Below the pieces are notes generated by a model. That model was not told the DNA's origin and searched no databases. It saw only the letters and a program-made list of their open reading frames with translations. A stretch of DNA of 64,000 nucleotides from Ceratodon purpureus (lineage: Eukaryota; Streptophyta; Bryopsida; Pseudoditrichales; Ditrichaceae). Position 1 is the stretch's first letter. Every line of letters starts with the position of its first letter. A program made the position numbers and the translations under genes. The stretch is from the NCBI GenBank assembly GCA_014871385.1, contig CM026426.1, forward strand, positions 57,948,089-58,012,088. Direction: 5' to 3'. Positions 55,968-64,000 of this stretch are shown piece after piece.

Positions 55968-56849
55968 GAGTCACTAGAGGATGACGCCGGAGTTGAAGTG
56001 CACCAGGGACCTTCCCTTTTAAGTACGCTCTTGGAGCGGTACCCAACATCTCCTGATGGTGATGCTAACAAAGAAGAGTCTCTAGGAGCGGAAGCCGAGA
56101 ATGAAGGTGATGGGGAGGACGAGTACGACTATCTAGTCAGCAGGCCGTCGACGGTGTCTGCTGCACATAGCTCCGGTCGGTGTGCTATGGCTTCCACCTC
56201 GTTCGTCGAGACCAACGCTGGGATCCCTCGCACCGGTTCCCCGCGCCATGATTCCGTCACTGTCAGCACTGATATTATCGCGTGTAATATTGAGGTACCT
56301 CTCCTACGATACTACCTTGTCCTTGACATTAAGGGATTGCTCATAGCGGAGCACCACAGGTATATCGGTGATGAACTGAAGACAAAAATTCATATCCGGG
56401 TTAGACCTTGACTTCTTGCATTTCTAGAGTTCTGCTCGGCGAATTTTGAAGTAGTCTTTTGGTCCACGGTTTCTGAAAAGAATCTTGATCGTAACTACCA
56501 CAAGCTGTTAGCCATTCATCCTTTGCTCAGGAGCAATTACAGACGCCTTCATGGATACTGGTGTGATATCTCGACAAGAAATAATCCTAACGAAAAACGG
56601 GAGTACTTGTTGAAGCGCTTGGATAGACTTTTCTGCAACACTAGGCTAATGGCTCAATCAGGCGCCCATGTCCAGAATACCCTACTGGTAGACGACCGGC
56701 CACATAGGAATGTACTCAATCATCCATTTAACGCTGTCCATCATAATTCTTCCTTCTGGGAGTCTGCAGAGTGTAAAGGACCTCAATCCACCTCCAATCC
56801 ATATTTTACTAGGGTAGTAACACCATTCCTTGCAGGACTTAAGCATTAG
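55968..56849 (+). pseudogene. FCP1/NIF-like HAD-fold protein 2, family 2
   Basis: The exon starts after an acceptor and encodes an acidic leader (EAENEGDGEDEYDYLVSRP), then YYLVLDIKGLLIAEHHRY (56.31 kb), RPxLLAFLEFCSANFEVVFW, STVSEKNLD, QNTLLVDDRPHRNVLNHPFN (56.68-56.73 kb) and FLAGLKH. One in-frame TGA at about 56,409 interrupts it. The first Asp of DxDx is present (DIKG) but the second is Lys, so phosphatase activity is doubtful. It is a tandem relative of the gene before it. The stop (56,847-56,849) lies within the family 1 terminus, so insertion may have supplied the last codons. Confidence 0.65.
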
Positions 56850-56880
56850 GGGAAGATTGGCGTCTCCAGGAGGCCTTTGG
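56843..56880 (+). repeat. Family 1 element terminus, copy 3
   Basis: GCATTAGGGGAAGATTGGCG, then TCTCCAGGAGGCCTTTGG. It resembles 2,891 and 9,537, and abuts the last family 2 gene. Further in, GCCCGTGCACTTTACCTGC resembles 2,957-2,980 of copy 1, which supports homology beyond the first 40 bp. Confidence 0.5.
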
Positions 56881-56942
56881 TCGGAATCAGTGCCTGAAAT
56901 TTTTGCCATGCCCGTGCACTTTACCTGCTGGCACCAATGGTC

Positions 56943-57275
56943 CTAGCAAGTCACCAAAAGCAAGCCAAATCGCGAATAGGGGGGTCCAGCCAATAGTCGC
57001 GCAGGAAGGCTTCCCTCCTCCGCGCGTGTAGTCCCGCAGGTCAAGAACGGAGCCTCTTCGCGCACGGAATCCGAGCATTGCAGAAGGGTGTCAGCGGTGG
57101 TGGGCTTTATGAACTCCTGCAAAACTGATTCCACAAGCCACCTACCAAAATCGAGTTGCCGCTCCCCCTTTGAGATGCAACGTGCACAAGGTGTTGATGT
57201 CGAAATGCTGCCAACGGTCATTCCGAACCTCATGCGTTCCCATGAGAGAGTTGTCGCCGTTGCGTTGTCAACCAC
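56943..57275 (-). CDS. Hypothetical ORF in the family 1 subterminal region
   Basis: An open minus-strand frame of 110 codons with KGERQLDFGRWLVESVLQEF. It would read outward towards the terminus. I recognise no domain, and copy 1 has only a weak counterpart (LVECVARKF on the minus strand near 3.15 kb). It may be an exon or a chance frame. Confidence 0.25.
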   Translation of the reverse strand: MVDNATATTLSWERMRFGMTVGSISTSTPCARCISKGERQLDFGRWLVESVLQEFIKPTTADTLLQCSDSVREEAPFLTCGTTRAEEGSLPARLLAGPPYSRFGLLLVTC

Positions 57276-57625
57276 GATGGAGCGGTGGAGGCCTCCAAAG
57301 GCTGGGCGAAGTTGTTCGATTTGGGTTGTGGGTGGTCACTCATTGTGCAATAGAGATTTAGGATTTAGCTGTAGTAGTCTCCCAAACGCTGCCAGCGGTC
57401 TGCCATCCACATAGGTTGGAGAAAGTACCTGAGTTGGGAATTGGGGATTTGAGATGACGTTTAAAGTAGGTCGTACCTTGGTTGCGAGGCCGTGGACGCA
57501 GGTTTTAGCCGTTCGTGATGGCGGAGGGTGTGTTGACAGCATGTAGTTCTGGCGGTTGATGACAGCGACGATAACATTTGTAAGTTTTTGAGTTCACAGT
57601 CGAAAATTTCATGCATTCTAGTGGT

Positions 57626-58513
57626 ATGGCTAGACGGCCAAACTCCCTCGTACAGAGTGTCATCCTGCATAACACTCAAGACTTGGAGGGCAACTGGATC
57701 CCCATGAGGGTGGATCGTGATTCATGGGTTATGCTGCAACCAGCGTCGGATGGGCCTTGGGGTAGAGCGGCAAGGCGACATGGTGGAGAAAAAATTTGGG
57801 GGGCCTTCAAAGCGGAGATCAGAGATTTCTCCTGGATCTCCACGGAACATGGAGCATGCGACCTCGATAAGGTGCTTGTGCAGCATGCATATCAGCCAAG
57901 GCATCTGCGCTTGGATCCTGCGGAGGCAGCAACCAATTCGGGAATGGCAAACTACCTGTACGCGTCGCTTTCAGAGGATTGGGTACATCCCGCATCTATC
58001 CTTGGTCCCATTCTTGTGCTCCATGTTGAGATTGGGGAGGCAACACGGAATCGACAGAGCCACGCGGAGTTGTTGGACATAGGTACATTCTTCCTTTGTG
58101 GTCTATATTTGCCTCCAACAGGTGACACGCTGTACGGGAAGGTTGAAGCACTCCCGCTTCCAGGGTTCAACGATGTGGAGTGGCCTTTGCCAGACATGCA
58201 CACATCTGAGGCGTTTAGAGCAAAGCTCACTCTCGATTTTGCAAATGCTATGAAAGCAACAACTGGTAGCAGCTACGTCCGCCACCAATGGTTTATGCCA
58301 ATCCATGTTATGGTTGATTTGTTTGCGGTAGTTGCTGATAGCATTAGGCGGACACCTACACTATTTGTCTTGAATAGTCCATCCGTGGCTCTGCTGGGCA
58401 GTCTGATGAACCCAGGGTGGAACGAGAAGTTCCACATTGGCCAAGATGTCATCAAGTGCGTTGCCAAGAGGACCAGCATTGTCTTCCGCTATCAAATATG
58501 CTTCAGGCTCTAA
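57626..58513 (+). CDS. Family 1 gene A, unknown protein (intact copy 3)
   Basis: An uninterrupted 295-codon frame from ATG 57,626 (MARRPNSLVQSVILHN) to TAA 58,511-58,513. I chose this ATG because copy 1 begins at the same residue. It has no signal peptide, membrane segment or Cys/His cluster. Conserved blocks against copy 1 are PWGRxARRHGG, LDKVLVxHAYQP, GPILVLH, EWPLPDMHTSE, RRTPTLFVL and FHIGQDVIK. The last residues (ICFRL) differ from copy 1 (LYNKFQ), so a 3' exon may be lost. It is tail-to-tail with gene B. This is the only intact large frame of family 1 here. Function unknown. Confidence 0.65.
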   Translation: MARRPNSLVQSVILHNTQDLEGNWIPMRVDRDSWVMLQPASDGPWGRAARRHGGEKIWGAFKAEIRDFSWISTEHGACDLDKVLVQHAYQPRHLRLDPAEAATNSGMANYLYASLSEDWVHPASILGPILVLHVEIGEATRNRQSHAELLDIGTFFLCGLYLPPTGDTLYGKVEALPLPGFNDVEWPLPDMHTSEAFRAKLTLDFANAMKATTGSSYVRHQWFMPIHVMVDLFAVVADSIRRTPTLFVLNSPSVALLGSLMNPGWNEKFHIGQDVIKCVAKRTSIVFRYQICFRL

Positions 58514-58576
58514 GCCCCTCAATCGCTGTCGGCATGTTCAATGTCAACATGGCGGGCAACATCCTCTACGCCAGCA

Positions 58577-61148
58577 TTGTTGCCAGCATCCTCGATGTCT
58601 ACATCGTTCACAGCAGCATCCCTCTGTTCATCTTCGTCGCCCCCACTTCCAACCATGTCTTCATTGGCATTCCATTCTCGCTCTTCTTCCACGAAGCCAT
58701 CTCCTCCACCTTCCACGACTTCTTCAATAACCTATGCTCTGCCAACACACCACCTCCTTGACCTCCACTCCTCGCAGGCGTTGGCAGCACCTGATTAATG
58801 CCACCGCTCACGTCTTCTGGATGCTGCTATGGCCCTTGGTCCATCATCTGGGTCAGGTACAGCTCCTTCGATCCCCAATTTCTTGTTATGTCGATATTGG
58901 AATTGTTGCAGAATTGCACTAGTACGGGCTTTCCCACCACCATGGGCTATATGTGCTTGATGTGCCGCCTTCGCTTGATAGTGTGATTTCTCCGTACCTT
59001 GGCAACTCCAGACTCCTAGGCTCCCATAGTGATCTACAAACCAAGAAGAGTGCCTCACAAGTACATGCTGTTATCAAGAAAAAAGAAGTTTAAAGTCGCT
59101 TGCGGAGGTGAATTAGGTGGCACCTGAAGAAAGACCGGAAGCATCAACAGACAGATCAGAGAACATACTATGTAGAAGGTAACATGCTCCTCTCTGAAGG
59201 CCTTTAAGTATGCCTTTCTCCACTTGTGTATCTTTTGTTTGAACTGCATCCTTTGCTCTGTTGTCAACACCAATCCAATCAAATATGGTAGCACCTCTTC
59301 AAAGGCTTGCCACATCTGAGCCTTTGCAATGTGGTCAGCTCTACTTCCAGTATTATTATTCTTAGCTTGACAAATATCTTTTCGGGCCTTATCATTGCCA
59401 GACCAAACGCTTGGCCTAAAAAGTCTGCTAGCAACAGCACCACTTAGAGATGGTTTCTGTGGCACGTTTCCAGTGTTGCCACTGAGCTTCGGGTCTCTCC
59501 TAGTGTCTACGTTTCCACCATGAGCCCTAATCGCGGATAAAGACTTTTCCATCTATTCATTTGCAATAGCCCTAAGTCTCTGATCTTTTATGTTCCAAAC
59601 ATACATGATATGCATGTGCACAATCTTCTCTCTCAATCAAACATGGGCATGCAATGTACAAATCAAAACTCTGGACAAAGGAATTGGCAGGATAGGCCTC
59701 CACCTAGTAGATGTTGTCATGTCACAAGGTTCTTCAGTTACGCTAGTCGAAAATAGTCCTCCCACCCGGTTTGCTTTACCACGGCTTTTGATGGTAGCAT
59801 TTGCCTGACTTGATGTCCCCACTGTGGGCTTAATCCTCTTTTAGTCGCAGTATATGTAGTTCATTACACATGCAGGCCCAGACTGAAGTCCATACATGCA
59901 CTTAGTTGTCTTCATGTCTGCTGCAAGGTGCCACTCTACATAGAATTCACCAACTCGGGGGACTTGTAGTCTCAGGCCATTTGACTGTGCTGCAATAATA
60001 GCTGGTAAGTTCAATTTTTTAAATATCCACGACAGAACATCGTAAGACTCCTTCTCGACTTCGAACGTGGCAACTGGCCAAATTTCCAACTCGGATTGTA
60101 CAGAGAAGCACCTCTTCTGGTCCACTTGAATGTCAGCTTCCAATGCCCTGTTCATCAACGTGATGCTGACACGTTCAAATTTTTTTTTCCCGTTCACAAT
60201 CTCCGCCGCGACCAATTTGAGGACAAAGATTAGTGGAGCCCCTTCCAACTCTGCTAAATTTTTGAACGTGAGAATGACTGTCTGATGCAATAAAAAATAG
60301 CTTTCTTTGTTGTTCACGCTCAATGCGGCTGCTGACACCAAACGGACAATGAGTGAGGCACTAACATGATTGAAGGAGGATGCATACCAGATTCGGTGAT
60401 GCCATAAAAGATGACCATGCTCTGCTGGACCACCTCAAGGCCAGTGAATAATGAATTCTTTTCATCTAAGACTACCTCTATTTGCAGCTCCTCAGAATTT
60501 CTTGGTTTTCTTTAACACTGTTGGCACCTCCATCCTTCCCTCAGCGTGGTAGTACTAGCCAATAAACTGTGGCAAGTTTGCATTCAGCTCCTTGCAAAGC
60601 CTTTTCAGGTGGTAGGGGCTTGGTAGTATGTTGGCTTTCATATCCTTGGTCAAAGCAAGAACTCGATCCTTCACGGCTTGGTAAATAGCACCATAGCCTT
60701 GAGGGGACACCTCTGCTTGGTCGCAGGCAGCAAGAATTTTTCCCGGTCCTCTATATTTTCCAATTGATTTGAGGACGTTGCTGGCAATCTTTGTCTTAAC
60801 ATGCTCCATAGATGGTTGAGTTGCAAGGGTTAGACCTTCATGCCTAGATAACATCTTTGCTAACGTTAAAGCAGTTCTTATTTGGGAGGATTTATCCCCA
60901 TGAAGTCGTTGGGTTCAATGCTCAATCCGGTTGTTCTCATTGACAGCATCGACAAGATGTGGTTGCAACACTCTTCTAATGAGCTTCACTCTGCGTTTTG
61001 CACCCCCGATACGAGGGTTCAACTCATGAATCCTCCTGAGCGAGCGAGCCCTACGTCGCATCGCCATAGGCGTGTCTTTCCAGAAGTTGCTCCTGTGCTA
61101 TAGGCATCACTCTCTTCCTGTAGGTGCTCACTTTCTTGCTGCCAGCGA
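58577..61148. repeat. Dispersed 13-bp palindromes in family 1 copy 3
   Basis: TTGTTGCCAGCAT at 58,577-58,589, TTGCTGCCAGCGA at 61,136-61,148 and weaker matches near 57,390, 57,931, 58,786 and 60,787. At the gene B site AVASRLFRP/VVASRLFRP both copies keep a version of the motif, whereas at the site near 60,787 only this copy has it (IASN against IANN). Confidence 0.45.
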
Positions 61149-61529
61149 TGCACCTCGGTCTCCAAGCCCTACACTATCATGCTGTAATTTTTCTCTTTGC
61201 TGCTCATCTTGCCACAAGTAGTCTCCAATTTATTCCGCAACTGCATGCATGTATCTTCAATGTCTCTGTAATAGTCAAGTCTTACTCTGCTGCCATCCAG
61301 GTCGTCTCTTGAGCATCTTCCACAATTCTTCTTCAAAATGTCTGCATTGCATTTCCAACTCACGCCAAGTGGCGGTAGGCGCTTCATGACCGACCTCCAA
61401 TTTGCGTCTATATCCATACAGACCTCGCTCTCCATTGCATATGAATTCTAGGCAATCCCTAAGAGTTCTGAATGGAGGTGGCTTCCCTGTTCTTGGATCA
61501 ACCGTATAAATGCTACCAACGGTCCACAA
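58600..61529 (-). pseudogene. Family 1 gene B, probable transposase (copy 3)
   Basis: The minus strand repeats the order of copy 2. DPRTGKPPPFRTLRDCLEFI opens it at 61.5 kb, then a coiled coil, a block with ILAACDQAEVS and ILPSPYHLKRLCKELNANLP (60.6-60.8 kb), VEWHLAADMKTTKCMYGLQS (59.9 kb), PILPIPLSRVLICTLHAHV (59.7 kb), RLFRPSVWSGNDKARKDIC (59.4 kb) and YGSLGVWSCQGTEKSHYQAK (59.0 kb). Stops break it near 60,556, 59,838, 59,636 and 59,550; copy 2 has Gln or Arg codons at most of these, so they look like C-to-T changes. Its 3' end meets gene A tail-to-tail. Genes C and D are absent, so this copy has an internal deletion. Confidence 0.55.
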
Positions 61530-62040
61530 GTCAATGTTTGTATCCCGGGCTGCCCTTTGCCCTAGAAAAGTTGATGAACAATGTTGCTCACATCAAAATT
61601 TTCATGGTAAATGGACAATTTCTCAACCGTTGGTTTCAATGAAATGGTTTCCTCCATTGTTTCAGACAACTACACATTTTGGTAGATTGTTGATATCTTT
61701 TTTGGTAATAGTCTTTTGGCCTTGAACTTTTTATCATATGTTATCAACATAGAGGGGACTTTGTTTCAAGAATTTTATGGACTAAAAATTAAAAAATCAA
61801 TCTTTGGGAGGCTGTCAAAGTTGGCAGCAGTGAAAACATGTCCTTGGTAGTAAACATTGAATAACTGTTTTTTGGTGAAATATTTGGCTTTGAAGTTTGG
61901 TAGGCATATGAACAACTTGATTTCAAGTCTATGGTAAGAATTTCAAGGAAAAATACCAATTTTTGATCTCTCTAGAGGCTTTCAAAGTGGGCATACTTGA
62001 TTTTTTTTTCCACTAGAAAACCAAAAACGACATTCCATGT
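61530..62040. other. Family 1 subterminal region, possible right terminus
   Basis: AT-rich with no gene. In reverse complement, 61,985-62,018 reads CTAGTGGAAAAAAAAATCAA, then GTATGCCCACTTTGAAAGCC. This loosely resembles the family 1 terminus and has the expected spacing (about 0.5 kb outside gene B). The match is weak. Confidence 0.3.
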
Positions 62041-62560
62041 TGGACCCTACTATACATCAAGGAAGTTCTCAAGCGTTTCAATATGGAGGATTGCAAGTCC
62101 ATTGGAACTCCACTTGATGTGAATGTAAAGTTGATGAAGCTTTTGGTGGTAATTTTGACGCAATTGAAGGTGAGATAGAGGAAATTCCATACAAGGCGGG
62201 TGTTGGATCATTGATGTATGCTATGGTGGCCACTTGGCCCGATCTTACTTTTGCAGTGAGAATGGTGAGCCAATTCATGTCTTGGGCTGGTCCATCACAT
62301 TGGAGTGCGGTCAAGCGCATCATGCGGTATTAGCAAGGAACCTTGGAATACAACTTGTGCCTTGGTGGCACCAACATTGACTTGAGAAGGTATTCCGATG
62401 TGGATTGGGCGAGAGATGCAAACGAGCGTTGCTCAACAACGGGGTATGTATTCCTTATTGGAGATGGTGCCATTTTGTAGAATTGCAAGAGGCAACCAAC
62501 AATTGCCTTATCACATCCAACCAAGGTACTATAGCGGTGCGTTCTTAAATGTCTTGCCTT
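62041..62560 (+). pseudogene. Ty1/copia polymerase relic (RT end to RNase H)
   Basis: Across small frame changes the plus strand encodes LKRFNMEDCKSIGTPLDVNV, then IPYKAGVGSLMYAMVATWPD, VSQFMSWAGPSHWSAVKRIM, YSDVDWARDANERCSTTGYV and KRQPTIALSHPTK. These are the characteristic copia blocks linking the reverse transcriptase to RNase H, including the D-x-DWA segment. In-frame stops interrupt it (TAG for the residue after MRY, TAG before NCKRQP). No LTRs or integrase were found, so it is a short, dead fragment. Confidence 0.9.
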
Positions 62561-64000
62561 CAAAATCTCAAGCACTGCGTCCTTCAACTCACTCTTCACG
62601 TGCTCTATCCCTTTGAAGTCGAACGCGTCCAACATTTCCTATCAAACATTGCAATCAATGAATCAATGGAGCATTTTCTATCAGACATTGCAAACATTAC
62701 AGTTTGTCATATTACTCCTGTCTTGTACAAAATTGTTACACATTAGTATGTAATACACAACGTAATACCTACAAGACCATGTATTGCCATGTTGTAGACA
62801 CTTCCGTGAATCCATGAGCTGATATTACTTGCTCTTTCCAGGCAGGAGTACCTCTGGATTTTCATGTCCCTATGCACCACAACTTTGCTTAGGTCTCATG
62901 TACCTTTTAAGGAGCATGAAATTGTTACTTTAAACAACCTCGACTCAAACTTAAGAAACCCATCCTCACATAATACTGCTAAAACTCGAATGCTCATCGT
63001 CACAAATAAGAACCATTATTGTACTTCATGCACCGGATTCAAAAGGCAAAGGACTATCAAAAAATTCCATTAGAGCAAGCAAATTGGTTGTCTTGTTTAG
63101 CAGAACCTTTAGCAAAATTGCAAACTGTGAAAGGCACACCAAGTTGTGGGACGGTAGAAAGGGTTGAAATTAGTAACAAAAGAAATCCATCAGTGGCACA
63201 TTGACTTTTCCTTCATGAAGATATAGTGAAAGCATATCAAGATTGAGTCAGAGTTTTGTCCTGCCTCTTTCAAATGCAAACTAGACATACCCCTCATGTG
63301 CTTGTACTCCTTTATGTTGAATCATTCAAGTCATGGCATCCCACAAGCTACAAAAAAAAAAAAAAAAAAAAAAAAAACATTGCATCCAATTAGAGCATGT
63401 CATCAGTATGATTGACATTGCAAAATCTTCACTACAATAAAGTTTTGGATTGTCATTGCAGACTACAATACAGTGGTCTATATGAATACACCAATTCAAG
63501 TGTTGAATATGTGAACTACACAAAGTACCTATGAATGGGTTCTTATGAGATGCACTTGGTTTTTTTCAAAGGACGGACGTGGAAGGTGCCCCCAGCTGGT
63601 TGTCTTCGTTCGCACAACCTTGCATAGGTTCCGCCACCAACACTAAAGATATGTTAAGGTTGTTGAAGAGGAATTCAAGTGTCTTACTATACTATGCCGT
63701 TCATGAACTATGGAATATTGCCGGTCATGGGCTTCAAATGTGGGCATGAAACATGCCTTGCACTATCAAACATCATCTGTTCTATTCAAAAGGTTGTCTT
63801 TTAAGACCCTGGCAAATTAGGTTGGGTTTCAACTCCACTGAAAGAGTTGAGCGTTGGCCCACCGTTCCTCTGCCGTAATGTCACCATAGTCTTCGCATTG
63901 CTCTCCGTGTCTTTCAATGTCTTGACAAGATTAAGCCTCAGTATGTGGCTCTTTGTCTAAACCTTAGCGTGAAGTGTTGTATCTCAATTCCATGTATTCC
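62561..64000. other. Intergenic, no supportable gene
   Basis: AT-rich sequence with short frames only. It contains a 26-bp poly(A) run at about 63,352-63,377. I see no conserved motif, terminal repeat or RNA gene. Confidence 0.5.

Noticed and set aside
24165..56849. Non-standard code with TAG read as Gln, as in some ulvophyte algae
   Set aside because: In paralogue comparisons TAG faces Trp as well as Gln, TGA also occurs, frame shifts accompany the stops, and intact genes use TAG as terminators. Decay is simpler.
1..64000. tRNA, rRNA or other structural RNA genes
   Set aside because: I found no recognisable conserved RNA sequence on either strand by eye; a tRNAscan/Infernal run would settle it.

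Overview
The window is eukaryotic nuclear DNA packed with transposons. GT-AG introns split most genes, long AT-rich spacers and poly(A) or poly(T) tracts are frequent, and a telo-box-like AAACCCTA stretch occurs near 20.37 kb. The protein families (SWIM/MULE transposase, DUF7869 protein, Ty1/copia relic, plant-type FCP1/NIF-like domains) suggest a streptophyte: a charophyte alga, bryophyte or lycophyte. I cannot name the species. I see no rRNA, tRNA or clear host housekeeping gene.

Layout. Three transposon families account for most of the window. FAMILY 1 is present as three incomplete copies, at 2.9-7.7 kb, 9.5-18.7 kb (inverted) and 56.8-62.0 kb. Together they suggest the order terminus, gene A (+), gene C (+), gene D (-), gene B (-), terminus. 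B is a probable transposase, D is a coiled-coil protein with a RING-like Cys/His cluster, C is a small possibly ubiquitin-like protein, and A is unknown. FAMILY 2 fills 44.2-56.8 kb, with fragments at 7.9-9.5 kb and 20.4-21.1 kb. It carries a DUF7869 gene, a divergently transcribed ParB-like/methyltransferase-like gene, FCP1/NIF-like phosphatase-fold genes and a small ELRPW-motif protein. Family 2 is interrupted at 21,106 by an element with ~1.2 kb terminal inverted repeats and a perfect 8-bp target-site duplication (GTCGTCCA). That element is in turn interrupted by an 18.9-kb MULE (22,473-41,336) with a perfect 9-bp duplication (TAAGATGGA).

The MULE is the main discovery candidate. Besides its transposase (minus strand, 24.2-27.9 kb) it carries an intron-rich plus-strand gene (28.5-39.0 kb). 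That gene encodes basic/acidic N-terminal exons, three RNA polymerase II CTD-like YxPTSPx heptads, a ParB-like motif and a permuted N4/N6 amino-methyltransferase domain. A 3.75-kb array of about 18 units of 211/212 bp lies in one long intron. A small protein near the right end of the MULE has a paralogue just outside it, in family 2, and family 2 also has its own ParB/methyltransferase-like gene. The accessory module therefore seems to be shared between elements with different transposase types.

Families 1 and 2 each carry their own dispersed short palindrome, in coding and non-coding DNA alike: TTGCTG-N-CAGCAA in family 1 and GTCGGC-N5-GCCGAC (17 bp) in family 2. One family 2 palindrome sits in a 41-bp segment with a flanking near-duplication that breaks a reading frame, as an insertion would. 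Most coding regions hold in-frame stops, usually explicable as C-to-T or G-to-A changes, so most copies are decaying. Domain calls were made by eye; exon limits are approximate.
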